A DNA stretch of 64,000 nucleotides from JACMLD01 sp044227095 (GTDB taxonomy: Bacteria > Bacteroidota > Bacteroidia > Chitinophagales > Chitinophagaceae). Below are positions 1 to 9,397 of this stretch, piece after piece. The stretch spans positions 5,022,001 to 5,086,000 of the forward strand of contig JBGAFV010000001.1 in assembly GCA_044227095.1 (NCBI GenBank), in the 5' to 3' direction. Each line of letters starts with the position of its first letter. The stretch's first letter is position 1. Under the pieces are notes generated by a model that saw only the letters and a program-made list of their open reading frames with translations, did no database searches and was not told where the DNA came from. The translations under genes were made by a program, and so were the position numbers.

Positions 1-126
1 CTGCCAAATGAGTATTTGGTTTTTGCGGGTTTATTATTATTAGCTCATTCTTCCTTTGATAGGATACTTGGTTATGGCCTTAAATATTCTGACAGTTTTA
101 AGCATACTAATGTGGGCTATATGTAA
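1..126 (+). CDS. C-terminal end of a DUF4260 family membrane protein (partial)
   Basis: An open frame runs from the first base to a TAA at 124-126, giving 41 residues; the start lies outside the window. The tail contains FDRILGYGLKYSDSFKHT, which matches the typical end of DUF4260 proteins, small multi-pass membrane proteins of unknown function. A run of four leucines followed by AHSS is the end of the last membrane helix. The call rests on recognition of this short tail only. It is too short to judge anything about the rest of the gene. Confidence 0.7.
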   Translation: MPNEYLVFAGLLLLAHSSFDRILGYGLKYSDSFKHTNVGYM

Positions 127-364
127 AGGCACTGCACCCACTAAAAGATTTGCCGCAAGGCTGACAGACGGAATAGCAATCGGGATGCTACTATCAGCTA
201 ATATTGGGCTTGACAGAATGCTATTTCGCTTTTAGTTGTTAACTTCAAAACAATTAAACTCAATCCGCTTCAGTTGCCGGGCGGACAGTTATAAAATACC
301 AGCCTTGCGGTAAGCCGTGTACGTTGTCCGATATACCATTGGACATACTTCAAATTTTAAAAAA
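127..364. other. Non-coding gap before the prolyl oligopeptidase gene
   Basis: No convincing reading frame is seen here. A short imperfect inverted pair (TGTCC...GGACA) lies about 20 bases before the chosen start of the next gene. I see no clear TAnnTTTG promoter element. Confidence 0.4.
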
Positions 365-2503
365 ATGACAAGACAAATACTTTCTCTCATTCTTCTACTT
401 TATTGCGCACACAGTGCTACAGCACAATTTAAATATCCGGTTACCAAAATAGTAGATAGTGCAGACACATGGTATAATGTAACCGTGAAAGACCCCTATC
501 GTTGGCAGGAAGACCTTAAAAATCCCGAAGTTGTAAGCTGGTTTAAAGCACAAGCAAATTTCACAGACAGTATTCTAGGCAAATTACCATTGGGTGATAT
601 GTTACTTAATGAACAGAAAAAAATAAACATAACAGAAACCGAACAAAAATTTGGAGTAAGGCGAATTGGCAATTCCGTATTTTACAGTCAGGTAAAAAAG
701 GGTGAAGGAAAGTTAAAAGTTCACAGACAGTTTGATAATGCTCGTTCACCACAAATCATTGCTTCACCTGAAATGTGGGGAGAGAACTATAACATATATA
801 CTTATGACTTTGAACCTTTCGGGAAATACATTGCCATCTATGCACACGAAGGCGGAAAGGAAATAAACGAAGTAAAAATTTACAGTATAGCAGAAAACAA
901 AATTTTATCCGATAAAGTTACAGGCAGCTACAAAGGATTTATGAATAACCAGGAAGGGGTGTTTTATTATACGCAACGCCCAACTTACGACCCTCACGAA
1001 GTGTATTCTCATAATGATGATATTTTCAAAACCCACATCATAGGTACAGATACTAAGTTTGATAAAGTGATTGTAAGCAAACAAATAAACCCCGAAGTAA
1101 TGAGCTATACGGATGAACGGTATCTGTGGGAAATTCAAACATTTAAAGGTTGCAATTATGAATTTACCTGGATTTCTCCTTCTGAATTATTGTATAGAAA
1201 ATCCGGCACAACCAATAAGTGGCTAAATTTATTTGAAGCAGAGAAAGTTGGTTACTACGTTTATTACTACAACAATAAAATTTATTTCGCTTCTTTTAAA
1301 AATGCACCTAACGGTACAATAAAAATGCTGGATTTAAATAATCCTGGTGCAAAACCTATAACTGTTTTAGAAGAACAAGCCAACCCTATAGATAATGAAG
1401 CAATTACCAAAACAAAAAATTACCTCATAGTTCCCCTGATAAAGAATGGTATTACAACCTATTCAAAGTTTATTTATTTGCCAACCAATAAAGTTACTGC
1501 TTCACCCTTTAAAGAAAACACCGCAAAAACAGGATACTTTGCAACAAACAGACAAAAAAACGACAGCGTTTTAATTGTACGTGAAGGTTGGGCTAATTAT
1601 CCGCAGGTTACTTATGCGGAGATTGGAAGCACAAAAGAAACACTGAGTAAATATTCAGGCAATCAAACGCTTTCTTTTGCAAATAATTTATTGGTAGAAG
1701 AAATAGAAATAGTAAGTTATGATGGTACTTTAGTTCCGCTAACTATTATTCGCAGAAAAGATTTAAAACTAAATGGAAACAATGTTGCCATTGTTAACGG
1801 CTATGGGGCATACGGCACTTCTATTCGCCCAGGATTTAGTCTCACTTATGCCATGCTTGCTAATAAAGGAGTAGTTTGTTGTTTTGCCCATGTAAGAGGT
1901 GGTGGTGAAAAGGGAGAAAACTGGCATACAGGCGGCACAAAACAAAGTAAACCCAATAGCTGGAAAGACTTTAATGCTTGTGCCGAATATCTTATTGGGA
2001 AAGGCTATACATCTGCAACGTCTTTAGCCTGCGAAGGCGCCAGTGCCGGTGGCATTCTTATTGGCAGAGCAATTACTGAACGCCCCGATCTTTGGGCTTG
2101 TGCAGTGCCGGAAGTTGGTGTTTTAAATATATTACGATATGAATATTCAACGGGTGGTAAAACCCAGGCTGCCGATTATGGCACGGTAGATAATATCAAT
2201 GAGTTCTTTTCCCTATTGGAAAGTGATGCCCTGTTACACATTCAAAAAGGCGTGAAATATCCTGCCATGTTGGTTGTAACAGGTTGGGAAGACCAAAGGG
2301 TAAACAGTTGGCAATGCAGTAAATTTGCTGCTGCTGCACAAAATGCAACAGCTTCTGACAAACCTGTTTTACTAAAAGTAAACTTCAATGGCGGACATTC
2401 CGGCGATATGACAAACGAAGAAAATGCAATGAAACAGGAAGGGGCAAAATATGCTTTTATACTGTGGCAATGCGGCTTTGACAAAGCAAATAAATACGAC
2501 TGA
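365..2503 (+). CDS. Secreted prolyl oligopeptidase (S9A family serine peptidase)
   Basis: This 712-residue protein is a prolyl oligopeptidase, which cleaves short peptides after proline. I start it at the ATG at 365, not at the first in-frame ATG at 317, because 365 begins a clean signal peptide (MTRQILSLILLLYCAHSATAQ, shown in part as MTRQILSLILLL) and the 16 upstream codons do not look like protein. An N-terminal beta-propeller occupies roughly residues 30-420, followed by the alpha/beta-hydrolase domain. The catalytic triad is visible: Ser560 in GASAGG, Asp643 in WEDQRVNSW and His678 in NGGHSGD. Upstream of the serine is the family block GGGEKGENWHTGG. The signal peptide predicts a periplasmic or exported enzyme. 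Length is normal for S9A. Confidence 0.93.
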   Translation: MTRQILSLILLLYCAHSATAQFKYPVTKIVDSADTWYNVTVKDPYRWQEDLKNPEVVSWFKAQANFTDSILGKLPLGDMLLNEQKKINITETEQKFGVRRIGNSVFYSQVKKGEGKLKVHRQFDNARSPQIIASPEMWGENYNIYTYDFEPFGKYIAIYAHEGGKEINEVKIYSIAENKILSDKVTGSYKGFMNNQEGVFYYTQRPTYDPHEVYSHNDDIFKTHIIGTDTKFDKVIVSKQINPEVMSYTDERYLWEIQTFKGCNYEFTWISPSELLYRKSGTTNKWLNLFEAEKVGYYVYYYNNKIYFASFKNAPNGTIKMLDLNNPGAKPITVLEEQANPIDNEAITKTKNYLIVPLIKNGITTYSKFIYLPTNKVTASPFKENTAKTGYFATNRQKNDSVLIVREGWANYPQVTYAEIGSTKETLSKYSGNQTLSFANNLLVEEIEIVSYDGTLVPLTIIRRKDLKLNGNNVAIVNGYGAYGTSIRPGFSLTYAMLANKGVVCCFAHVRGGGEKGENWHTGGTKQSKPNSWKDFNACAEYLIGKGYTSATSLACEGASAGGILIGRAITERPDLWACAVPEVGVLNILRYEYSTGGKTQAADYGTVDNINEFFSLLESDALLHIQKGVKYPAMLVVTGWEDQRVNSWQCSKFAAAAQNATASDKPVLLKVNFNGGHSGDMTNEENAMKQEGAKYAFILWQCGFDKANKYD

Positions 2504-2771
2504 CAAAGCACAAGCAGGCAACAAAGTATTTGCAAAAGCAAGGCTGGACAATGTAACATCCTTTTGTATTTAACTTCAACTTTATATTTTTAATCAGCAG
2601 CGATTGCAGTACACATTTTACCAAAAGATTATTACCAGCAATTGGCCCGCATTTGCGCAAATGATATTACATTAGGTGTATTGGTGCAATAGTCTTGTAG
2701 CGATAAAAATTTTGTGCATCATTGTAAAGCGACTTTAAATTGAACCGCTTACTTAATAAATAAGAAATAAG

Positions 2772-3218
2772 ATGTCAGACAAAAATTTTACAACAACAAT
2801 TTTGGTGAAACAGACACCAACAGAAGTTTTCAATGCCATTAATAAGCCACAGGCCTGGTGGAGTGACTCAATTACGGGTAACCCTGACAAATTAAATGGA
2901 GAATGGAATTACCATTTCGGCGACAACCACATCACTAAGTTGAAAACAATTGAATTGATACCTGACCAGAAAGTAGTTTGGCTGGTTTTAGAAAACCATT
3001 TTAAAAATGCAAAAGACCAAAGCGAATGGGTTGGTAACAAAATAGTGTTTAACATTTCTAAACAAGACGAGAAAACAAAATTGACATTCACTCAAATTGG
3101 CTTAGTTCCTACCTATAACTGTTATAAAGACTGTGAATGGGCCTGGACAGGATTTGTAGAAAAAAGTTTACAAAGTTTAATAGCCACAGGCCTGGGACAA
3201 CTTACCTGGTATCAATGA
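2772..3218 (+). CDS. SRPBCC (AHSA1/START-like) domain protein
   Basis: A 148-residue soluble protein of the SRPBCC superfamily, the helix-grip fold that binds small hydrophobic ligands in a deep cavity. The opening block (FTTTILVKQTPTEVFNAI, then AWWSD) is the typical N-terminal strand and helix of the AHSA1-like branch, and the C-terminal helix carries WTGFVEKSLQSLI. Proteins of this branch are often annotated as Hsp90-activator-like or polyketide-cyclase-like, but no enzyme activity can be read from the sequence. It lies 268 bases after the peptidase gene and 24 bases before the next gene, so it may be cotranscribed with the latter. The preceding gap holds only AT-rich DNA. Confidence 0.8.
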   Translation: MSDKNFTTTILVKQTPTEVFNAINKPQAWWSDSITGNPDKLNGEWNYHFGDNHITKLKTIELIPDQKVVWLVLENHFKNAKDQSEWVGNKIVFNISKQDEKTKLTFTQIGLVPTYNCYKDCEWAWTGFVEKSLQSLIATGLGQLTWYQ

Positions 3219-3242
3219 TGTAAAAATGAAACAGTAACTGCC

Positions 3243-3902
3243 ATGAAACCTTTTATAATTGCATTTATTGTGCTGGTATCTTTACCTGCAACTTCTATAT
3301 GTCAATCACGTTTTCAATTCTTATTATCAGGTGGCGCCACATTTACTCCTGCTTGCAAATTTCAAAATTCTACCGGTCATATAAATACTGCCGCGACAGG
3401 TTCACTTGCTTTTATTTATCATCCCATTGCAACAATTGGAATTGAATTAAAGTATTCAAACTTGTCAAACCCTTTATCATATTTAAACAACACAAAGAGC
3501 GAAACAGTAAGAATTTACACATCGTCACACATTACTTTTCAAAGAGTTTTAACGGGACTTAACTATTATTTACCTCTCAAAAATATAAAGCCTTTCATAG
3601 GGTTACTTGGAGGTGCATCATATGTTGAGCAACAACAAAAATATCCCTATTCTTCAATGTTTAAGTTTAATTGGGGTTTTCAAATAGGCGCATCGTTTAA
3701 CATTAATAAACTCCTGGCCGTTCGCTTTGATGCTAGTGAAATATACATCCCGAACGTTCCTAATAATTCCGCTTTTTTTGGAGACCCCGCAAACGACAGC
3801 GGTTTTCCCAGTTTTATTATTGGCAACCCATCAACCGCAACTATAAAACAACTGAATGTTAATTTAGGGCTTATGATCAATCTAGGGAAATCAAAGAACT
3901 AG
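3243..3902 (+). CDS. Outer-membrane beta-barrel protein
   Basis: A 219-residue exported protein. It starts with a signal peptide (MKPFIIAFIVLVSLPATSIC) and continues as alternating polar and hydrophobic strands with many aromatic residues, for example IATIGIELKYSNLSN, HITFQRVLTGLNYYL and PFIGLLGGASYVE. It ends in a strand (LNVNLGLMINLG) close to the C-terminus. This is the pattern of the small OmpW/PorT-like eight-strand barrels common in Bacteroidota. The ligand or role is unknown. It follows the SRPBCC gene by 24 bases. The gene ends 64 bases from the convergent caspase-like gene, and no clear terminator is visible in that gap. Confidence 0.75.
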   Translation: MKPFIIAFIVLVSLPATSICQSRFQFLLSGGATFTPACKFQNSTGHINTAATGSLAFIYHPIATIGIELKYSNLSNPLSYLNNTKSETVRIYTSSHITFQRVLTGLNYYLPLKNIKPFIGLLGGASYVEQQQKYPYSSMFKFNWGFQIGASFNINKLLAVRFDASEIYIPNVPNNSAFFGDPANDSGFPSFIIGNPSTATIKQLNVNLGLMINLGKSKN

Positions 3903-3966
3903 ACTTTATGACGAAATAACAATAACGTACTACTAGACACATTTCCTTTATTGCTGCTTATGCAAG

Positions 3967-6279
3967 CTACCTGTTGGGGTAAGGCTGAGAAGGTGCATTG
4001 CTGGCAAAGTTTCCTTCGTAAATAAGTTTGCCGTTAATATCAAAGCAAGTGCCCCACCCTTCTTTATAATCATTCTTCCATTGGCCTATGTATTTTCTGC
4101 AGCCGGGGCAATTAAATAAATCTCCTGTCGCACTTGTGTACGTACCTCTTCCGTCACGTGAACCATCTTTAAAATTTCCCGAATAGGTATCGCCGTTAGC
4201 CCATGTAAAAAGGCCGTTGCCATTGTACTTGTTGTTTATCCAATACCCATCGTAAGAGTTGCCATTAGCATATTTGCAAACACCTTTGCCCTGTATTATA
4301 CCAAAAGACCAGTTGCCTTCGTATTCATCACCACCCTGGTACTTCATCTTTCCAATGCCATTGAGGTAATTGTTTTTAAAATACCCGGTATACACGTTCC
4401 CGTTGGCATAAATATATTCGCCATGGCCATCCAGCATGCCATTTGTCCATTCACCTTCATACTTGTTTCCGTTTTTATATTCAGATCTGCCGTGGCCATC
4501 GGGCAAATCATTTTTCATTTCACCCCAATAAGAAAAAGAAGATTTATCTACAGGATCGATAACCGTTTTTTTACCATGATACCCAAACATGAAATACAAA
4601 ACCAATGCAAGAACTGCAATGCCTGCAGCCCCAATCAATATCTTTCTTAAGTTATTGGGTGGAACCGGCACTGGCACAGTTTCCTTTTTTACATAATTGT
4701 TTTCGGTTTGTTTTTTTATACCCGGGTCTTCTTTTTTCATTTCCTGCATTTCCTGCCCGAACGCTTGTTTTACTTGTTGCTGCGGATGCTCCTGCATGCT
4801 TTTGGTGCAATCGGCAATTTTATCACGAAGGCCCTCATCACTTTTAAGCGTTAATGCTTCGCGGTATTTGGCTATGGCAAGTGTATAATTTTTATCCCTG
4901 AAATAAGCAAGATCACCATCCTTTACCAACCTGTTAAACGCTGAGTTTCTTTCAAACTCAATGTGCTCATTTTTTAATTGCTGATTTTCGGGGTATTCTT
5001 TTTCAAGCAGGATATACTCTCTTCTTGCTTCTTCATATTTTCCCTGCTGGTATAATAACTTGGGCGTATTAAGCCTTGCTTCCAGTGAAAAAGCCGGGTT
5101 GCCACTGATGTAAAAATTATCGGCAAGAATATTTTTCAACTGTGTTTTTTGTACAGCGGCAGGCAATTTGTTTTTAACCAGTTTCTCGCTGGTATATTTG
5201 TAGAGATCGGTTAAAGAAAGCATCGTGTTGCTGTTGGAAATACCTTCTTTAAATGCTTCTGCTAAATAAGAAGTAAAATAAGTATTGGCTGCATCTTTTT
5301 TAAAGTAAGACGATTCGTCTGCTGATGTTGATGCCAATGTAAATGTGCCAACTACCGGTTCAAAATCAAACACATTATTGCTGCGACTTTGCGCTGCTAA
5401 CCCGCTATGGCAGGCATCTATAAACACAAGCTTCTGATCTGCGGGCGAAGTGTTCATCATTTTCTCTATAAACGCATACGGTATGTCGTTGTGCAGTTCC
5501 TCATCAATATTGCGTGTATCTTTTGCAATAAGGCTTAACTGGTTGTTGCCGGTATTTTCTCCATGGCCGGTATAATAAATGATGAGTGTTTTAATATCGT
5601 TTATCCTGCTTACCCTTCTCAATTCATCTTTAATAGCAATGCAGTTTTCATTGTACAACCTTGAAATATTTTCAAACGGAAGACCAACAAGTCTTTTATC
5701 CGTAAAAATATTATACATCGTATCCATATTGCCGGCAACAGGCGGAATGCGTGAAAAGTTTGTGCTGTCGTCATAATCGCTTACGCCAATAAGCACTGCG
5801 TAAGTGTGTTCCGGATCAATAGAATATTCACGGTTGCTGAAAACGCTTACAGCGCCGGTTTCATCCAGCGTTGATACAGACTTTGCGCCATTTTTATTTT
5901 CAGAAATCGCTACTTTCCATTTGTGGTTTTCTACGGCCTGTGTTCCACTCATCGCTTCGGCTTCCACTTCAACACCAGCTACCCTTGGTCTCTTTTTTGA
6001 AATTTTTTCAAAAAAATCTTTTGTTGCTTCCTTTACACTCTCAAATACCCTTTCGCCGCCATAATGCGTAAGGCCCATTACAGCTGCTGTTAACACAGCA
6101 TCAATTATTTCGTTGCCGGTAAAATGAGCACTACTCATCTTGCCTTGTATAAGCGGAGCAGGGGGCAGTTTAAGATCCAAAGATTCTAACCCTTCAATTT
6201 TACGAAGTTCATCACGTAATTCTATTAATTCCTCCCTGGTAGCGGGCGTAAGAATTTGAATCTCAATTTTGTCTTTCAA
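3967..6279 (-). CDS. Caspase-like peptidase with TPR-like region, one membrane span and MORN repeats
   Basis: A 770-residue multidomain protein. Residues 1-100 form a small alpha/beta plus helical module resembling the effector-associated domains found at the ends of prokaryotic conflict-system proteins (a tentative match). Residues about 160-395 are a caspase/C14 domain with the His239 (YTGHGEN) and Cys290 (DACHSG) dyad. Residues about 405-495 look like TPR helices. One membrane helix lies near 545-567 (ILIGAAGIAVLALVLYFMF). From about 580 to 755 there are consecutive MORN repeats (GEWTNGMLDGHGEY, GYFKNNYLNGIGKM). The start is TTG at 6279: an in-frame TGA lies two codons upstream and no ATG precedes the domain. 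There is no signal peptide, so the peptidase is probably cytoplasmic; the side of the MORN part cannot be decided. It stands alone, divergent from the histone-like gene. Confidence 0.88.
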   Translation of the reverse strand: MKDKIEIQILTPATREELIELRDELRKIEGLESLDLKLPPAPLIQGKMSSAHFTGNEIIDAVLTAAVMGLTHYGGERVFESVKEATKDFFEKISKKRPRVAGVEVEAEAMSGTQAVENHKWKVAISENKNGAKSVSTLDETGAVSVFSNREYSIDPEHTYAVLIGVSDYDDSTNFSRIPPVAGNMDTMYNIFTDKRLVGLPFENISRLYNENCIAIKDELRRVSRINDIKTLIIYYTGHGENTGNNQLSLIAKDTRNIDEELHNDIPYAFIEKMMNTSPADQKLVFIDACHSGLAAQSRSNNVFDFEPVVGTFTLASTSADESSYFKKDAANTYFTSYLAEAFKEGISNSNTMLSLTDLYKYTSEKLVKNKLPAAVQKTQLKNILADNFYISGNPAFSLEARLNTPKLLYQQGKYEEARREYILLEKEYPENQQLKNEHIEFERNSAFNRLVKDGDLAYFRDKNYTLAIAKYREALTLKSDEGLRDKIADCTKSMQEHPQQQVKQAFGQEMQEMKKEDPGIKKQTENNYVKKETVPVPVPPNNLRKILIGAAGIAVLALVLYFMFGYHGKKTVIDPVDKSSFSYWGEMKNDLPDGHGRSEYKNGNKYEGEWTNGMLDGHGEYIYANGNVYTGYFKNNYLNGIGKMKYQGGDEYEGNWSFGIIQGKGVCKYANGNSYDGYWINNKYNGNGLFTWANGDTYSGNFKDGSRDGRGTYTSATGDLFNCPGCRKYIGQWKNDYKEGWGTCFDINGKLIYEGNFASNAPSQPYPNR

Positions 6280-6516
6280 AATTCAGTGCATATTTAAGTG
6301 AAGAAAACCAGAGGTAAAATAATTCAAAGGGGTAGAAAAACGGGTGGATATTGGCTTAGGGCTGTACGACTAATTTACCGAAGAAAATTTATATTCTGCC
6401 ATTGTGTTTTAAGTTTTTTGCTGAAGTTTTTCTCAATAACCAGTCTTATTAAAACCCATAAACAGGCTAAACCGGGGAAAACCATTTCTATTACAACAAG
6501 ATAAAAGCAAACCCGC

Positions 6517-6524
6517 TATATTTG
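6517..6524 (+). promoter_or_regulatory. Putative Bacteroidota -7 promoter element (TATATTTG)
   Basis: TATATTTG fits the Bacteroidota -7 consensus TAnnTTTG and lies 41 bases before the ATG of the histone H1-like gene, a sensible leader length. A good -33 TTG is not evident, so the assignment is tentative. Confidence 0.4.
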
Positions 6525-6565
6525 ATGCTGTTTACGCAAACATTATTAACCCAACATTTAGCATT

Positions 6566-6925
6566 ATGAGCAAGCAAAAAAAAGCAGCGCCGCCAGAACA
6601 AATTAGCCTTTTTAGAATGGCTGGTGAAGCCATTGGTACTATAGGGCACGAAATTGCAGAAGGCAAAGACAAACTTGTTGAAGTTTCACATGCTGCTGCA
6701 GAAAAACTGGGCGAAGTAAAAAAAGCAATCACCAAAAAAATTGCAAAGATTAAGCGCAAGCCCGCCGCAAAGAAAAAAGTTGCCAGCATTAAAAAGGCAG
6801 TTAAGAAAGCTGTTAAAAAAGCCGCTAAAAAAACTGCAAAGCCTGTAAAAAAAGTAAATAAAACTGCTCCCAAAAAAGCTGCGAAGAAAGCGGTAAAGAA
6901 AGTTGCGAAGAAAGGCAAAAAATAA
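6566..6925 (+). CDS. Histone H1-like Lys/Ala-rich DNA-binding protein
   Basis: A 119-residue protein with two parts. The first 55 residues are a mixed helical segment (LFRMAGEAIGTIGHEIAEG). The rest is a very basic tail built from AKK, KKA and KKAVKKA repeats with almost no acidic residues, like the tail of eukaryotic H1 and of bacterial HctB/Hc1-type proteins. Such tails bind DNA without sequence preference. The role is inferred from composition only. The long minus-strand frame over the same bases (6532-7044) is Phe/Ala-rich and is the expected shadow of a Lys/Ala repeat. The gene has its own putative promoter and ends at a strong palindromic terminator. Confidence 0.75.
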   Translation: MSKQKKAAPPEQISLFRMAGEAIGTIGHEIAEGKDKLVEVSHAAAEKLGEVKKAITKKIAKIKRKPAAKKKVASIKKAVKKAVKKAAKKTAKPVKKVNKTAPKKAAKKAVKKVAKKGKK

Positions 6926-6966
6926 TTTTTTGTAACCCAGCGCTTAAACGTTGGGTTACAAAAAAA
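6926..6966. terminator. Bidirectional hairpin terminator
   Basis: A long inverted repeat (arm TTTTTTGTAACCCAGCG, one G-T wobble, loop CTTAAA) is flanked by T runs on the left and A runs on the right, so it can end transcription on both strands. It sits between the convergent histone-like and GH92 genes. Its core AACCCAGCGCT resembles palindromes in the array near 52.9 and 53.6 kb. Confidence 0.85.
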
Positions 6967-6988
6967 CTTGCTATTGTAAAAGCCAAAC

Positions 6989-9274
6989 CTATTTCCAGTT
7001 GTAATTTGGCATTGCTCCCATTTCAAAAACCAATTGCCGCCCATTCACTATTTGCTGATGCGTTATAAAAGGCGTAGTAAGCGGTTTACCATCCAGTGTA
7101 ACTTTCTGAATGTATTTATTGGCATCAGAAATATTTTTTGCAAGAATGCTAAAGCCATGTGGCTTGCCATTAGCAGAGAAATGTAAAGTAAGCGATGGAA
7201 ATTGTGGCGCCCCTATAGCATATACGCCTGAAGCCGGCGTTACAGGATAAAAACCCATTACCCCAAAAATATACCAGGCAGCCATTTGCCCGCAATCTTC
7301 ATTGCCGTTAATACCAATAGGCTGATTGCGGAAATTTTCTGACGTGTGCTTTCTTATCAGTTCCTGTGTTTTCCAGGGCTGACCGCAATAATCATACAGG
7401 TAAATATAATGATGGCCGGGTTCATTATCATGCCGGTAATGCTTACCCGAAAAATTTTCATCCAGCTTTGCTGCAAATTTTTCATTTCCCCCCATCATTG
7501 TTATCATGCCGGGTACATCATGCATGGCACCAAAAGTGTATGTCCACTGATCACCTTCTGTAAACCCTTCCCAAATACCCTCTTTATTTTTTTCATCAAT
7601 TTGTCCGTTTAATTTGCGTGGCAACAAAAACCCTGTGGAAGGATCATAAAGATTTTTATAGTTATTACTCAATGCCAATAATTTTTCATAATCAGGCATT
7701 TCTCCAAGCGCTTTGGCCATTTGCGCTGTTGCATAATCATTAACGGAATATTCTATAGTACGTGAAACAGACTCTGCAGTTTTATCAACGGGCACATAGC
7801 CAATGGTTTTAAAATACGTGAGGCCAGCCTGTGCTTCATAATCATGAAAAGGATCCCTGTCGGCATAACGCAAACCCGTATCATTTAATGGCGGATCCAT
7901 TGCATCATGCAGCATTGCTTTATACGCCAGTTTTGTATCGTAACCGCGAAAACCTTTTACATAAGCATCTGCAATTACTTCATCGGCATGTGTGCCAATC
8001 ATGATATTTGTTTCTGCAGGGTTGGGCCACATGGGAAGCCTTCCACCTTCTTTATACATCTGCAGCATTGCATTTACCATTGGGTTTACACGATTGGGCT
8101 GAGTAAAAATGAGCAAAGGATGCAATGCCCTGTAAGTATCCCACAAAGAAAAATCGGTATAAGAATTACCATCATGCACTTTGTCATCAAACCCGCTATA
8201 ATATTTTCCATATTCAGACATTTCTCTCGGAAACTGCATGGTATGAAACATGGCGGTATAAAAAACAGCTTTCTGCTCTTCTGTAATACCATTTACCTGT
8301 ATGCTGCTAAGATCTTTTTGCCATACGGCACGTGTAGATTGAACAAGGCCATTAAAAGTTTTGCCTTTCAATTCTATGTCGAGGTTTTTTCTTGCCTGTT
8401 CTATGCTGATAAAAGAAGTAGCAATGCGCACCTGCACCACTTCATTGCTGTGCGTAGCAAAACTTATGTACGCCCCCATTCTTGTACCGTATTGTTCTGT
8501 TGAAGAAGCTGCAACATTATCACCATCCCATGTGCCATAAGCTGTAAATGGCTTACTGAACTGGATAACAAAATATCCTTTAAAGTTGGGAAGCGCAGGG
8601 CCAATTTGCGCAGACATTCTATCTGGATTGTAACCCGTTATTTCATTCCTGGCTTTATTGATGTTTACATAACCTTTTAATGTTTTCAAACGTTCAGTAT
8701 AATCGTTTGCCCAATGTTTTATAGCCGGATTTAAATTAATGCCCTGCACAATTATATGTGCATCTTTTGATTCTGGGAAAGTAAATTGAAAAATACCGCA
8801 ATGCGATGCGCCTGCTATTTCGGCTTTTATTTGTTTGTTGTTATCAGCTTCAAGTGTTGCGGAATAATAGTAAGGTTTAGATATTTCTGTTGCATGGTTG
8901 AATTTTAAAGCCCTTTGTTCTGGCAAAACTTTTAAATCTCCCAACTGCGGCATTACAGAAACATAACCATAATCGCCCATCCATACAGTAGGCTGATGAG
9001 AAGCAAGAAAACCAATGATGCTGTTGTCTTCATAAAAATAATTCATGCGGCTCATGTAGTTCTCACCGGTTTGGGCAACAAAGTTTGTCATGCCGAATGG
9101 TGTACCCACAGAAGGCATGGTACCACCTCCATCAAGTCCTTTCGCAAATCCGGTAGCGGCGGTTCCAATCAGCGGGTTTACATAATCCACTTCCAGTTTT
9201 TTTGTTTTTTGCTGGGAGAACGCCGTGGCAAAAAAAGAAGTAGTAAGAATAGTAATAAAGGCAAGTTTTTTCAT
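6989..9274 (-). CDS. GH92 family alpha-mannosidase, secreted
   Basis: A 761-residue exported enzyme of glycoside hydrolase family 92, calcium-dependent exo-alpha-mannosidases that trim N-glycans and other mannosides. A signal peptide (MKKLAFITILTTSFFATAFS) is followed by the family hallmark YVNPLIGT and GGGTMPSVGTPFGM. The catalytic domain has the characteristic blocks MWPNPAETNIMIGTHADEV, GFTEGDQWTYTF and GNEDCGQMAAWYIFG, the last containing the conserved acidic residue of the active site. Length is normal. It is the last gene of a three-gene group with an esterase and a sugar isomerase-like protein. Linkage specificity (1,2, 1,3 or other) cannot be read from sequence. Confidence 0.93.
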   Translation of the reverse strand: MKKLAFITILTTSFFATAFSQQKTKKLEVDYVNPLIGTAATGFAKGLDGGGTMPSVGTPFGMTNFVAQTGENYMSRMNYFYEDNSIIGFLASHQPTVWMGDYGYVSVMPQLGDLKVLPEQRALKFNHATEISKPYYYSATLEADNNKQIKAEIAGASHCGIFQFTFPESKDAHIIVQGINLNPAIKHWANDYTERLKTLKGYVNINKARNEITGYNPDRMSAQIGPALPNFKGYFVIQFSKPFTAYGTWDGDNVAASSTEQYGTRMGAYISFATHSNEVVQVRIATSFISIEQARKNLDIELKGKTFNGLVQSTRAVWQKDLSSIQVNGITEEQKAVFYTAMFHTMQFPREMSEYGKYYSGFDDKVHDGNSYTDFSLWDTYRALHPLLIFTQPNRVNPMVNAMLQMYKEGGRLPMWPNPAETNIMIGTHADEVIADAYVKGFRGYDTKLAYKAMLHDAMDPPLNDTGLRYADRDPFHDYEAQAGLTYFKTIGYVPVDKTAESVSRTIEYSVNDYATAQMAKALGEMPDYEKLLALSNNYKNLYDPSTGFLLPRKLNGQIDEKNKEGIWEGFTEGDQWTYTFGAMHDVPGMITMMGGNEKFAAKLDENFSGKHYRHDNEPGHHYIYLYDYCGQPWKTQELIRKHTSENFRNQPIGINGNEDCGQMAAWYIFGVMGFYPVTPASGVYAIGAPQFPSLTLHFSANGKPHGFSILAKNISDANKYIQKVTLDGKPLTTPFITHQQIVNGRQLVFEMGAMPNYNWK

Positions 9275-9397
9275 TGGTGAAGCAGCAGTAATGCCAGTTT
9301 TTAATGTGTAATAAAATTGAATACTAAACTTAGTGAATAACTCCCGGAATTAACACTCCTTCAATAAAAAAATAGGCAGCAATCCTCTAACATATAT

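Noticed and set aside
6298..6504. 68-codon plus-strand ORF between the caspase-like and histone-like genes
   Set aside because: Basic and hydrophobic runs without a domain, and it lies in a divergent promoter region; it looks like chance.
6532..7044. 170-codon minus-strand ORF rich in Phe and Ala
   Set aside because: It is the complement of the Lys/Ala repeats of the histone-like gene and crosses the terminator.
7907..8503. 198-codon plus-strand ORF
   Set aside because: Antisense shadow inside the GH92 gene, rich in Cys, His and Phe with no domain.
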